Source: Actinomadura atramentaria DSM 43919 | GTDB lineage: Bacteria > Actinomycetota > Actinomycetes > Streptosporangiales > Streptosporangiaceae | Assembly: GCF_000381885.1 (NCBI RefSeq) | Contig: NZ_KB907209.1 | Location: 1 to 64,000 of the forward strand | DNA: 64,000 nt | Direction: 5' to 3' | Shown here: positions 54,253-62,914 of the stretch, piece by piece | How positions within the stretch are numbered: the first letter of the stretch is position 1 | Layout: every line of letters begins with the position of its first letter | Program-made: the position numbers and the translations under genes | The notes under the pieces: generated by a model | What the model saw: only the letters and a program-made list of their open reading frames with translations | The model's database searches: none | Told to the model about the DNA's origin: nothing

Positions 54253-54291
54253 CGCGGCGCGGCCCCGCGGGGATGCCGGGGCCGCGCCGCG
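54253..54291. terminator. Bidirectional terminator hairpin
   Basis: A perfect 15-bp inverted repeat (54253-54267 with 54277-54291) and a 9-base loop between convergent genes. Confidence 0.8.
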
Positions 54292-54295
54292 CGGG

Positions 54296-55924
54296 TCAGG
54301 CGGCCATGACGCGCTTGTGCAGCGCGGTGACGGCCTGCCGGGCGGACAGGATCGCCCCGTGCTGCCAGGCGTCCATGTAGGAGAGCCAGTCGCCCGCGAA
54401 CAGCACGCGGCCGGTGGGCGCGGTGAGGGGCTTGAGGACGGGCGCGTCGGGCGTGCCGCCGGGCAGGCTGTGCCACGCGCCCTCAAGGTGCGGGACGTAT
54501 CGCCATGACACGGAGAACGACGAGGCGAGCTCCGTCCGGTACTTCGCGCCGTAGATCCGCTCGCCGAGCATGACGGCGCGCGCCTCCCGCTGGCGCGGCG
54601 TCATCTTCCCGTACGCGTCGGCGTTCGCGCCGGTGTTGTAGTAGCCGACGAGGACGCCGCGCCGCTCGTGGAACCCGTGCGACGGGTGCCAGACGTGGGC
54701 GAGGTCGAGGTCGGTCTCGGTGATCCCGCCGTAGATGCGGTGGTCGGTCTCCCACCAGCGGGTCCGGTACTCCAGCCCGATCTTGCTGGCGGACGACGGC
54801 CGGACGGCCTCCAGCGCGGTCTGCACGTCGCCGCCGAGGTTGTGGGGGATCTTGGCCAGCAGGTGCGGGGGCATCGCGGCGACGCAGTAGTCGGCGTCGA
54901 TGGAGCGTTCCCGGCCGTGCGCGTCGGAGTAGACGACGGTCACGCCGTCGGCGCGCTGGGTGAGCCGGGCGGCGGCGCAGCCGAGCTTGACCTTGTGCGG
55001 GCCGATGGCGCGGGTCAGCGCCTTCGGGATCTGGTCCATGCCGCCGACCGGCTGGAACATCAGCATCGCCTGGTCGAACTCGAACTCGAACGCGAAGTAC
55101 CGGCCGACCGCCGAGGAGAACACCTCCGACGCGGTCGGGACGTCCCCGAGCAGCACGCCGGGACGCCCCGCGCCGCCCGGGTACTCGCTGAACCCCCGGT
55201 TCGCGCCGCCCGTGTAGGCGAAGCCGTCCGCCTTGCCGCCGATCTCGCCCCAGCCCTCCAGGAAGGACAGCAGCCGCGCGCGGTCGTCGGCGGTGAGCGC
55301 GGCGTCGAGCGCGCCCCCGTCCGCGGCCTTGGCGAGCAGTTCGCCGACGTACCCGTACACGTCGGCCTTGGCGGTCCGGTACCGGACCGGGCGGCCGGGT
55401 CGCATCCCGCCCTTCTCGTTGTAGATGTAGGCGTCGGCGTTGGAGTTGGTGAACACCTCGATCGGGACGCCCAGCTCCCGGCAGTAGTCGAGGGTGACCA
55501 TCCACTGGGCGAGCCGGGCGGGCCCGGCGTTGAGGTACTGGCCGTCGCTGAATCGGGCGACCTGCTTGTTGCCGGACAGGTCGGTCTCGGCGGTGCCGCC
55601 GCGGACGGTGAGGTTCCGGCCACCGGTGCGCCCGCGCGGTTCCAGGATCGTGCAGCGGTATCCGGCCTTGCCGAGTTCGTAGGCCGCGACGAGTCCGGCG
55701 ACGCCGCCGCCGAGGATCACGACGCTGGCGGCCCGCCGTCCGGTGAGGCTGAAGTCGGACGGGCTGGGCGGCAGGAACGCCGGGGTCGCGGCGGACGCCT
55801 CGGTCGGCGCGAGGCCGAGCGCGCCCATCGCCGCGAACATCGTGCCCGCGCCGCCGGTCACTCCTACGGCGCGCAGGAAGTCCCTCCGCGATCGTCCCGT
55901 CCTGACCTGCTGGTTCTGAGTCAC
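54296..55924 (-). CDS. Tat-exported flavin monoamine oxidase
   Basis: A 542-residue flavin amine oxidase. A twin-arginine signal (SRRDFLR, residues 12-18) precedes the FAD motif VVILGGGVAGLVAAYELGKAG. The GRTGGRN loop and the C-terminal VLFAGDWLSYMDAWQHGAI flavin-contact segment are conserved. It oxidatively deaminates an amine or L-amino acid outside the membrane, producing an aldehyde or oxo acid, ammonia and hydrogen peroxide; tryptophan- or phenylalanine-type oxidases are close relatives. Start GTG 55924 has GAGAGG four bases upstream. The 220 bases downstream of 55924 hold an ACGTGAA direct repeat but no gene. Confidence 0.88.
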   Translation of the reverse strand: MTQNQQVRTGRSRRDFLRAVGVTGGAGTMFAAMGALGLAPTEASAATPAFLPPSPSDFSLTGRRAASVVILGGGVAGLVAAYELGKAGYRCTILEPRGRTGGRNLTVRGGTAETDLSGNKQVARFSDGQYLNAGPARLAQWMVTLDYCRELGVPIEVFTNSNADAYIYNEKGGMRPGRPVRYRTAKADVYGYVGELLAKAADGGALDAALTADDRARLLSFLEGWGEIGGKADGFAYTGGANRGFSEYPGGAGRPGVLLGDVPTASEVFSSAVGRYFAFEFEFDQAMLMFQPVGGMDQIPKALTRAIGPHKVKLGCAAARLTQRADGVTVVYSDAHGRERSIDADYCVAAMPPHLLAKIPHNLGGDVQTALEAVRPSSASKIGLEYRTRWWETDHRIYGGITETDLDLAHVWHPSHGFHERRGVLVGYYNTGANADAYGKMTPRQREARAVMLGERIYGAKYRTELASSFSVSWRYVPHLEGAWHSLPGGTPDAPVLKPLTAPTGRVLFAGDWLSYMDAWQHGAILSARQAVTALHKRVMAA

Positions 55925-56144
55925 AGCGCCTCTCCCGCCTTCAAGGGTCGTTCGCCAGAAGCGCGGACGATCTTGATTCGGGACCGTTTCGGGCGGTGCC
56001 GTCTTACGTGAAGTTCGCGTGACGTGAACCTATTCGAGGTTCTTCGGTTGGTTTGCGCGGTTTGTGTGCCGTGGCCGGCATCGCCGGCCTGCCGGTGCGA
56101 TCCGCGCGTCGTCGTCCGGCCCCTCTAGCGGGAATCGCGGCAGG

Positions 56145-57611
56145 TCACAGGAGTCGTCCGACGACGTTCATGCAGTCCTGGGCGGCCTGGGCGACCTGGC
56201 CGGCCGAGCCCGCCGCCGCCACGACCGTCGTGAGCGCGGCCTTCGCCCGCAGGAGCTTGCGCCGGTCGCCGGGCGCGGCGGCGGCGTCGCTGACGTCGGC
56301 GACGTGGTCGAGCAGGTCGGTCCGGTCCCGCTCGCCGAGTTCCGCCGCGTCGCGGATGGCCGCCGTGAGGACGCGCACCACCTCGGCGAGGTCCGCGCCG
56401 TTCGTCTCGCCCCCGGCGCCGCCGATGTTCAGGTTGCTGGCCACGTTGATCGTGCTGCCGTTCGCGTTCCCGTTGACGAGGCCCACGTTCCCGATGACGG
56501 TGACGGGCCTTTCCCGTCCGGACTGGCGGGTGTAGTCGTCCATATGGTCCATGACCTCCTTCAGATAAGCCAGTTGAACGTTCCTGAACGCCCAGTAGAT
56601 CGCCGCCCGCAGCTCAGGACTCGCGGACTGCGCGCCCAGCCGGGCCGCCGCGGCGACGCGGAACCCGATCTTCGAGTACTTCCGAGGGATCTCGTCGGTC
56701 AGGAACCCCGAAAGCGCCTGGGACTCACTCCGGCTTTCGGCCGCCTGCCAGTCGGCGAGCGCCCGCCCGGCGCGCGGGGCGTCCTGGTTCCGCAGGAACC
56801 GGTTGATCTGCCGGGCGAGAGTGTCGGCGGCCACCGTGTCCTTGATTCGCGCGAATCTCGGTGGATGGATCTCGGCGATCGGGCTCTCGGCGTCGAGCGC
56901 GCCGAGCGACGCGCCGGTTTCTCTAAGCCACTTCTTCGTGCGGGAGAGGTACTTCTCCCAGTCTCCCGCCGGGCAGACCACTTCTCCGCGTCCCTTGCTG
57001 ACCCGGTCGCCCGAAGAACGCAAGCGCGACAACTCCGCTTCGAGCCCGCGGGCATCGGCGTCCAACCGCGCGCCCGCTTCCGGCCGGAGCAGCTTCAGCA
57101 GCGGCGTTCGGGCGCGGCCCCACGCGATCACTCCGTACAGCGCCGCCGCGGCCTCCGGGGACGGCCTGGTCCCCGTCCGCGGTGCGGACCAGTCCCGCCC
57201 CTCCCGCTCCCGGTAGATGCCCGGCCCGCACGCGTCCGGCGGCAGCGCCGCCAGTCGTTCCGCGTGCCGCAGGACCTCCCCGGCGACGTGCCGGACGACC
57301 GCCCCGCTCAGTTCCCGCAGCGCCTCCTGCGGGTTTTCACCGCGCGCGGCGGGCCGTAGCGGCACCGTCAACGGCGCGCACGTCTCGCTCAGCTCCGGGC
57401 CTGGGGACGGGACGGACTCTGCCCGCCACTGCTCGACCTCGGCCTCGACCTTGGCCCGCGCCTGCGCTTTGAGCGCGGGCTGCGCCTTCTCCCACCCCTT
57501 GTAGGCCAGGAAGGCGAGCGTTCCCCAGATGTAGAGCTCGGCGAGGGGACTGTCGCCGTGCCAGGAGAGGATCATCAGCACGACGAGCCAGGCGGCAACG
57601 ACCTTCCACAA
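56145..57611 (-). CDS. Membrane-anchored protein of unknown function
   Basis: A 488-residue protein. The frame is open to 57668, but a TTG at 57611 with GGGAGG six bases upstream is the best start and begins directly with a transmembrane segment (LWKVVAAWLVVLMILSW), followed by a second hydrophobic stretch (about 25-38). A long helical cytoplasmic region follows. Residues about 370-398 switch to a Gly/Asn-rich VTVIGNVGLVNGNANGS run, probably a beta turn-rich linker, before a last helical bundle of about 85 residues. I do not recognise the family. The linker plus helical cap recalls assembly modules of multi-domain bacterial effectors. Confidence 0.6.
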   Translation of the reverse strand: MWKVVAAWLVVLMILSWHGDSPLAELYIWGTLAFLAYKGWEKAQPALKAQARAKVEAEVEQWRAESVPSPGPELSETCAPLTVPLRPAARGENPQEALRELSGAVVRHVAGEVLRHAERLAALPPDACGPGIYREREGRDWSAPRTGTRPSPEAAAALYGVIAWGRARTPLLKLLRPEAGARLDADARGLEAELSRLRSSGDRVSKGRGEVVCPAGDWEKYLSRTKKWLRETGASLGALDAESPIAEIHPPRFARIKDTVAADTLARQINRFLRNQDAPRAGRALADWQAAESRSESQALSGFLTDEIPRKYSKIGFRVAAAARLGAQSASPELRAAIYWAFRNVQLAYLKEVMDHMDDYTRQSGRERPVTVIGNVGLVNGNANGSTINVASNLNIGGAGGETNGADLAEVVRVLTAAIRDAAELGERDRTDLLDHVADVSDAAAAPGDRRKLLRAKAALTTVVAAAGSAGQVAQAAQDCMNVVGRLL

Positions 57612-57704
57612 CGTCGGCCTCCCAGGATGTCGCGCGGCCTCGGGGCCGAGGACGGCCCTCACTCCCAAGGTAAAGCAAACATCCGTGTTCCTGTAAGTCC
57701 TGGC

Positions 57705-58892
57705 TCAGGGCAGGGTGAGGCCGTCCGGGAACTCGGGATGCTGAAGGAGTCGGCCGCCGGGGGAGACCCGCAGACGGAACTCCTCGGGGCCGGGCCTGCC
57801 CGCCGCGTCGTAGCGGTCGATGACGTCCTCGATCCGCGACCACGGTTCGAGCGGACCGCCTTCGCGCACCGCCCACCCGTCCGGACCGTCGACCAGGACG
57901 GCGGCGGAGCCCGTGACCACGTCGATCAGGTACGTCCGGTCTTCGAGGGTGACCAGTTGGGCGTTCGGCGCGGCGCACTGGGCGAGGAAACGCAGGTGGA
58001 ACGCCTCTTCGGTCGGGGCGTCGATGCGTTCCGGGGCGTGCCGGGCCGGGCGCGTCCGCGACGGGACGTCGGCGAGCCAGTCGCCGGGATTGCCGACCGG
58101 CGGCGCGGCGTGGACGCGGACGGGCATGAACGAAATGGTCCCCGGCAGCAACGGCCCCTCGGCGGTGCCGTCCTCGGCGACGGTCAGAAGCGTTCGCGCG
58201 CTCCCGTGCAGCCAGCCGCTGAGCGGGAGCAGCAGCCTGCCACCCGGCCGGGTCTGGGCGAGGAGCGCGGACGGGACGGTCCGGAACGAGCACGCCGCCA
58301 CGATCCGGTCGAACGGCGCTTCGGGCCAGTACCCGTACAACCCGTCCGCGACCGCGACGGTCGGCTGCAGGCCCACGCCGTGCAGCGCCGCCGCCGCCCG
58401 CGTCAGGACGCCCGCGTCCACGTCGATGCTCGTCACGTTGGCCGCGCCGAGCCGTTCGCAGGCCAGCGCGGTCGAGTACCCGGTGCCCGTGCCGATCTCC
58501 AGCACCGTGTGCCCGTCTGAGATCTGGGCGTCCGTCCACATCTGGATCACGAGTGACGGCAGCGTCGCGGACGACGTCGGGAAGCCCCCATGCCGGACGG
58601 CCGGGGCTTTCCAGTCCGGCTCCTCGCCGTCGAACTGCGTGACCAGCGTGCTGTTGGAGTAGGCGCCCGCCAGCCAGCGTTCGCGGTCGAGCGCTGCGGT
58701 GACCGGTTCCCACACCGGTAGCCCGAGTTCGTCGGGCTCGTCGGCGGACAGATAGAAGCCGGGCACGAAGCGGTGCCTCGGCACGGCCGCGACCGCCGCC
58801 CGCCAGGCCGCGTCGTCCAGCGCGCCGTCGTCGGTGAGGCGCGCGGTCATCGCCGCGCGCAGCCGCGCCGCGTCGGCGGGCCGGTCGGACAT
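57705..58892 (-). CDS. tgmC: Graspetide-associated PIMT-like methyltransferase
   Basis: A 395-residue protein with an N-terminal SAM-dependent methyltransferase related to protein-L-isoaspartate O-methyltransferase. The SAM motif is VLEIGTGTGYSTALACERLG, then VTSIDVD. About 180 further residues form a C-terminal extension found in the methyltransferases of ATP-grasp RiPP systems. In the fuscimiditide system such an enzyme methylates an Asp side chain of the cyclised peptide to give an aspartimide. It lies one base after the ATP-grasp gene, last in the three-gene operon. Confidence 0.88.
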   Translation of the reverse strand: MSDRPADAARLRAAMTARLTDDGALDDAAWRAAVAAVPRHRFVPGFYLSADEPDELGLPVWEPVTAALDRERWLAGAYSNSTLVTQFDGEEPDWKAPAVRHGGFPTSSATLPSLVIQMWTDAQISDGHTVLEIGTGTGYSTALACERLGAANVTSIDVDAGVLTRAAAALHGVGLQPTVAVADGLYGYWPEAPFDRIVAACSFRTVPSALLAQTRPGGRLLLPLSGWLHGSARTLLTVAEDGTAEGPLLPGTISFMPVRVHAAPPVGNPGDWLADVPSRTRPARHAPERIDAPTEEAFHLRFLAQCAAPNAQLVTLEDRTYLIDVVTGSAAVLVDGPDGWAVREGGPLEPWSRIEDVIDRYDAAGRPGPEEFRLRVSPGGRLLQHPEFPDGLTLP

Positions 58893-58893
58893 G

Positions 58894-59859
58894 TCAGGTC
58901 TCCTTCTCGGTCAGGACGTCGGCGAACGCCTCGGCGATGGAGTCGGCGTCGGGCAGCCAGCCCCACTGGCCGTTCGGGTTGCATTCGAGGATCGTCCAAT
59001 CCTCGGCGCGCTCCCCGTCGCCGGTGAGCGCGAAATCGAAACAGCCGAAGACGAGCGCCATGTCGGCCAGATACCGGTGGAGCGCGCGTTCGATCGGCTC
59101 CGGCACGGCGATGGGCGTGTGGACGAGTTCCGCCCAGTCGCCGCGACGCCAGTCCAATGCCGCGTCCGGCGCGGTGATGCGCTGCACGAAGACCCGGCGG
59201 CCGACGACGGTGACGCGCGCATCGCTGGTTTTCGGGACTTCCTTCTGGAAGAGGTGGGCGGTCACCGCGATCGAGTCGTCGAAGTCGGCGGCGTCGACCC
59301 GCTGCGCCCAGATCGCGCCCGCATTCTCACCGTCGATCGAGGGCAGCCCCCGGAAGGGCTTGTAGATGACGGGCGCGTTGCGGGCGGCGAAGGCACGGGC
59401 TTTCCGGACGTCGTTCGTGATGAGCGTCGGCGGAATCAGGAGGCCCAGTTCGGCGAACCGCCGTAACTGGACGGGCTTGTACTCGGCACGTGCGACCGCG
59501 AACGGATGGTTCACATAGCGCGCGCCGTGAATGTCCGCGAGCACGCCGCCCAAGCCCTGGCGTGCTTCCGCGGCGGCGAATTCCCGATCGAGCCGGGGCA
59601 GCGCGGCGTAGCGGGCGGCGAACGGCGTGGGCCGCCGATAGTACACCGCGGTCACGCTCTCGATGGGGACGTCACGGCTGTCCGTCCGTAACCGGCCGGA
59701 CCACGACGACCCGTCGATGCGTGCCGCGAACGTCAGCCGTTCGCCGATGTCGGCCGGGTCGACGCGGGCCACGGGCACGGCGCGTTCGTTCAACGCGGAG
59801 ACGACCAGGTCGGCTGTGGCGTCCTCCAGCGAGGTCACGACCAGGACGGAAGGCGCCAC
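58894..59859 (-). CDS. tgmB: ATP-grasp graspetide ligase (SAV_5884 family)
   Basis: A 321-residue ATP-grasp enzyme. It opens with VLVVTSLEDATADLVVSALNERAV and has SVTAVYYRRPTPF, the adenine-binding PVIYKPFRG and the metal/phosphate motif ECNPNGQWGWL at the end, all typical of the SAV_5884 group of RiPP maturases. It forms side-chain ester or amide links (macrolactones or macrolactams) between Thr/Ser/Lys and Asp/Glu of its precursor peptide. Start GTG 59859 is three bases after the precursor stop. Confidence 0.92.
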   Translation of the reverse strand: MAPSVLVVTSLEDATADLVVSALNERAVPVARVDPADIGERLTFAARIDGSSWSGRLRTDSRDVPIESVTAVYYRRPTPFAARYAALPRLDREFAAAEARQGLGGVLADIHGARYVNHPFAVARAEYKPVQLRRFAELGLLIPPTLITNDVRKARAFAARNAPVIYKPFRGLPSIDGENAGAIWAQRVDAADFDDSIAVTAHLFQKEVPKTSDARVTVVGRRVFVQRITAPDAALDWRRGDWAELVHTPIAVPEPIERALHRYLADMALVFGCFDFALTGDGERAEDWTILECNPNGQWGWLPDADSIAEAFADVLTEKET

Positions 59860-59862
59860 GCC

Positions 59863-60129
59863 TCAGTCCGACTCGTAGTCGGGCGTCGAGTCGTCCGCGA
59901 CCTGCGGCCGGGGCCCCTCGCCGTCCGGGCCGCCGGACTTCGAGGTGGTGGCCAGGGTCCGGTTCGTCCCGTGTTTGCCCATCTCGATGACCTGCCCCGC
60001 CGCGTCCAGGTAGCGCGCCGTCTGGCTGGCCGCGTCGAGTTCCACCGTCGCGTAGGACGGCGGCGGGAAGGGAAGCCGGTCGGCGGCCAGCCGCATCGCC
60101 CAGGGCGAGCACGTCTCCGCTGCGTTCAT
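59863..60129 (-). CDS. tgmA: Graspetide precursor peptide
   Basis: An 88-residue putative ATP-grasp-modified RiPP precursor. The leader has the family's PWAMR (9-13) and LPFPPPSYATVELD elements. The C-terminal core is rich in hydroxyl donors (Thr 55, 58, 61, 62; Ser 63, 65, 81; Thr 82) and acidic acceptors (Asp 69, Glu 71, Asp 79, 80, 84, Glu 86, Asp 88). Asp 69-Gly 70 is a natural aspartimide site for the operon's methyltransferase. AAAGGTG precedes the ATG. It is the first gene of the cluster. Confidence 0.9.
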   Translation of the reverse strand: MNAAETCSPWAMRLAADRLPFPPPSYATVELDAASQTARYLDAAGQVIEMGKHGTNRTLATTSKSGGPDGEGPRPQVADDSTPDYESD

Positions 60130-60222
60130 CGATGCACCTTTCTTCGGCCGCTGCCGGTTGATCCTGGCGTGAGGCTAACCGGGCAGGCCGTGATCGTGCA
60201 GGGTCTTGCAGCACATTCTCGT

Positions 60223-60816
60223 TCACGAGCAGTGCTCGGAGGCCGCGTGGATGAGAGTGCGAGCGGCGGTGCCGTAGACGGCGAGCCCGGCGAGTGTGAT
60301 GAAGGCGGTCTTTAGATATCGACCTCGAATCGTTGAGTGACGGTCACTTCTGCGGTGAGGAGTTCTGTGATCGCCATTTCGTCGTCATAGATCCGGAGGG
60401 GCTTGGGCACTCAGAGGCGGTCCGTGCAGTCTGCGGTGAAGGGAATGACGCCCAGCAGGGCGTTGGGCCATTTCGTGACGGCGGACAGGTGGGCGAGCCG
60501 TTCGCGCATGACGACGGAGCCGCCGAAGCGGACCATCGGCCCGGACTCCTCACGCCGCCGCCATTCGACGTACGCCGAGGAGACGTTCAGCATCTTCTCG
60601 ATGAGGTCGTCGGCCCGGTCCCCCGCTCCGCAGAACGCGCACCGGACACGGATGTCGTCCACGCTCGGCGAGGTTGACCAGCGTAAGGATCTTCGAGGGT
60701 TGGGAAACGTCTCATCCGGCGCGGCGCGCAGGTTCGGCCTTGGACGCCCCGGACCGCTTGAGGAGTTCGCGCAGCTCGTCGGCGAGGGCTTTCCGGGCCT
60801 GCTGGACGGGCGAGTC
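60223..60816 (-). pseudogene. Broken Scr1-type HTH regulator (DUF5753)
   Basis: The minus strand encodes recognisable pieces in shifting frames: QARKALADELRELLKRSG and SKAEPARRAG (HTH), where the next codon, normally Trp, is TGA. After a one-base shift come SVDDIRVRCAFCGAG, NVSSAYVEWRR, and VMRERLAHLSAVTKWP with LLGVIPF (DUF5753). A further shift gives LRIYDDEMAITELLTAEV, and another gives YLKTAFITLAGLAVYG. At least one nonsense and two or three frameshift changes make it non-functional. Confidence 0.8.
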
Positions 60817-60854
60817 CGCCGGGGGCCGGGGCCGGTGGCGGCGACCGGATGCGC

Positions 60855-61223
60855 GGTCGGTCAGCCAGAAGTCGTTCGACGGCACGAGCAGCCCGGCGGC
60901 CTTCTCTCGCGGCAGCCAGCGGACGTCGTCGCCCGCCTCCACGGTCCGCCACGGACCGGCGTGCTCGAAGCGGACGTAGTCGGTTGGGGCAGGGAGACGC
61001 CCCGGCGCCTGCGGACGGTCACGCCGCGCGCCACGGTGTCGGCGACGAAACCGGGCCAGTGACCGCCGCGCGGTGGCCGCCGCCGGTGCCGGTTCTCGCG
61101 CCAGCGCAGGTAATCCGGGCTCTCGGTGTCCACGCGGTACACGTCGCGGAGTTCGAGGTGGTCGAGACTCGTGGCCGCCGACCCGAACAGCTTCGCCAAG
61201 CCCTCACGGTCCAGCAGCGGGGG
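60855..61223 (-). pseudogene. Frameshifted DUF6879 gene
   Basis: The first part (LLDREGLAKLFGS, then LELRDVYRVDTESPDYLRW, WPGFVADTVARGVTVRR) is in one frame. From about 60985 the continuation DYVRFEHAGPWRT, VEAGDDVRWLPREKAAGL and NDFWL is in another. Together they match DUF6879, a common partner of Scr1 regulators. The normal ending is lost, because the frame runs straight into the broken HTH gene. A further open stretch at 61240-61387 (VGELFRPVPGHETVIRVP) may be a remnant of the same or a neighbouring gene. Confidence 0.75.
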
Positions 61224-61432
61224 GCTTCTCCAACTCCACCGCACCTTTCCAGTTCGTCCAGCGCCCGGCGGAGCACGGGGATCATCCGGGCTGGAACGCG
61301 GATGACGGTCTCGTGGCCGGGGACCGGACGGAACAGTTCCCCGACCGCTTTCACGGTCTCGTCGTCGGCGGTCCACGACTGCATCACCAGCTCGCGCCTC
61401 GCGCGGTCGACGGACGCGGCCGGAGCGCTGGG

Positions 61433-61696
61433 TCAGAGGTCGAGGGTGCCGGACTTCGCTTGGGTGAGAAGGGCGGCGAAGGACGAGCGGGTGAGGGGGA
61501 GGTGGCCGGTTCGGGGGGACTTGCTGTCGCGGACGGCGATGGTGGGGGAGGTGTCGGCCACCTCTACGCACTCGCGGTTCGCGTTGCTTCGGGTGCTCTT
61601 GCGCCAGGTGGGGTGGGCGGTGGCTACCTCTACGCATTCCTGGCGGGTGTTGCTGCGGGTGCTTTTGCGCCAGGTCGCGGTGGTGAAGTCGGTCAT
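61433..61696 (-). CDS. DUF397 protein with internal duplication
   Basis: An 87-residue DUF397 protein. The signature TWRKSTRSN plus ECVEVA occurs twice in a row (residues 8-29 and 30-51), followed by a single IAVRDSKSPRTGHLPL and C-terminal helix. GGAGA precedes ATG 61696. It is the second DUF397 gene after the HTH at 61985-62875. The duplicated N-terminal half is unusual in a family of about 60-65 residues. Confidence 0.85.
   Translation of the reverse strand: MTDFTTATWRKSTRSNTRQECVEVATAHPTWRKSTRSNANRECVEVADTSPTIAVRDSKSPRTGHLPLTRSSFAALLTQAKSGTLDL
61544..61675 (-). repeat. Two-copy 66-bp in-frame duplication in DUF397 gene
   Basis: Two adjacent 22-codon units, each coding TWRKSTRSN, two or three variable residues, then ECVEVA. 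The differences are few, so the duplication is probably recent. Confidence 0.85.
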
Positions 61697-61794
61697 CGCA
61701 TCTCCTTGGTGGGGTCGGGTTGGGTGTACCCCGGAGGAGATGGGTCGGCCCCCGTCTGGCCGTTGGTGGACGGGGGCCTGGTGTTCGTGCTTGT

Positions 61795-61992
61795 TCAGAG
61801 GTCCAGGTCGCCGGACTTCGCGTGGGTGAGCAGGGTTGCGAAGTTGGCGGGGGCCAGGGTCAGGTGGCCGGTTTGCGGGGACTTGCTGTCGCGGACGCCG
61901 ATCGCAGCGGAAGCCCCGGCCACCTCGACGCATTCGCGCCGGGTGTTGCTGCGGGTGCTCTTGCGCCACGTGGCGGTGGCGAAGTCAGTCAT
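61795..61992 (-). CDS. DUF397 domain protein
   Basis: A 65-residue DUF397 protein with TWRKSTRSN, ECVEVAG, GVRDSKSPQTGHL and LATLL-type ending. ATG 61992 lies inside the last codons of the upstream HTH gene (8-base overlap), so the pair is translationally coupled, exactly as at the left edge of the window. It is very similar to the duplicated gene downstream, suggesting a gene duplication. Confidence 0.9.
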   Translation of the reverse strand: MTDFATATWRKSTRSNTRRECVEVAGASAAIGVRDSKSPQTGHLTLAPANFATLLTHAKSGDLDL

Positions 61993-62875
61993 CGTCGTCC
62001 ATCTCCTTTGCGGTCCTCCGGAACAGCGCAGTGCTGTCCTCCTCGGACAACGCATCGTTCCAGATCTCCGCGAACGCCTTGGTGAACTGGTCGATCTCAC
62101 GGGGTTTGTCGAGGTACAGCTCGCCGGTGTACCCCTGCATATATACCGTGGGCGGCTCGAACTCGTGGCCGTCCTCGATCGGCGCGAACCGCATCAGCGT
62201 GAACGGGCCGGTGTCCAGACCTCGGTGCGCGCCCGCCGCGAACGGCATGACGCGGATCGACGCGTTCGGAAGCTCGTTCGTCTCCGCGAGCTGCTGGAGC
62301 TGCGCCGCCATCGTGGCGGGGCTTCCGATCGGACGGCGGACGACGGCCTCGTTGAGCACGACGCGCAGCCGTGTCGGGGCCGTCTTGCGGGTGAACAGCA
62401 TCTGGCGCTGCATCCGCAGGCGGACGCGGTTGTCCACCTCGGCCGCCGGAAGTTGCGGTTCGTTCCTCGCGAAGAGGGCGCGGACGTATTCCTCGGTCTG
62501 AAGGAGGCCGGGGATGAGCTCGGGGGAGTACTGGTCCATGCTCCCGGCGGACTCTTCCATGCTGATGTAGAGGTCGAATCCCTCGGGGATCGTGTCGCCG
62601 TAGGCGTGCCACCAGCCGCGCGCCTTCCCCTCCAGCGCGAGCGCGGTCAGGAACGACGTCAGTCTGGGCGGCGCTTCGTACGCCTTGCACATCGCGGCCA
62701 CCCGCTCCGGCCTCACCGAGGTCCAGCCGTTCTCGATCCGCCACAGCGTCGTCTCCGAGATCTCCAGGACGGCGATGGCGGTCTGCACGTCCATCCTGAT
62801 GCGCAGACGCAACCTGCGCAGATGCCGGCCGAGCTGCCTGCGCGGGACCGTCGATGTTTTCGGCGCGTTGGCCAT
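61985..62875 (-). CDS. Scr1-type helix-turn-helix regulator with DUF5753
   Basis: A 296-residue regulator. The N-terminal HTH (RRLRLRIRMDVQTAIAVLEIS, ETTLWRIENGWTSVRPERV) is followed by DUF5753 with LIPGLLQTEEYVRALF, RQMLFTR, ELPNASIRVMPFAAGAH and VYMQGYTGELYLDKP. GGAGG five bases before ATG 62875 fixes the start; the longer frame to 63022 is unsupported. An inverted repeat lies 20 bases upstream. It is divergent from small hypothetical genes. Confidence 0.92.
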   Translation of the reverse strand: MANAPKTSTVPRRQLGRHLRRLRLRIRMDVQTAIAVLEISETTLWRIENGWTSVRPERVAAMCKAYEAPPRLTSFLTALALEGKARGWWHAYGDTIPEGFDLYISMEESAGSMDQYSPELIPGLLQTEEYVRALFARNEPQLPAAEVDNRVRLRMQRQMLFTRKTAPTRLRVVLNEAVVRRPIGSPATMAAQLQQLAETNELPNASIRVMPFAAGAHRGLDTGPFTLMRFAPIEDGHEFEPPTVYMQGYTGELYLDKPREIDQFTKAFAEIWNDALSEEDSTALFRRTAKEMDDDD

Positions 62876-62895
62876 GATCGCCTCCGGGGTTGCGT

Positions 62896-62914
62896 CTTTC
62901 ACCGAAAGTGAAAG
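62896..62914. promoter_or_regulatory. Candidate operator of the right-hand Scr1 regulator
   Basis: CTTTCAC-CGAAA-GTGAAAG is a perfect 7-bp inverted repeat with a 5-base spacer, 20 bases upstream of the start codon. It differs in sequence from the palindrome in front of the left-edge regulator. Confidence 0.5.

Noticed and set aside
56064..57359. A 431-codon plus-strand frame
   Set aside because: It is the antisense shadow of the minus-strand membrane-anchored protein and has no domain-like sequence.
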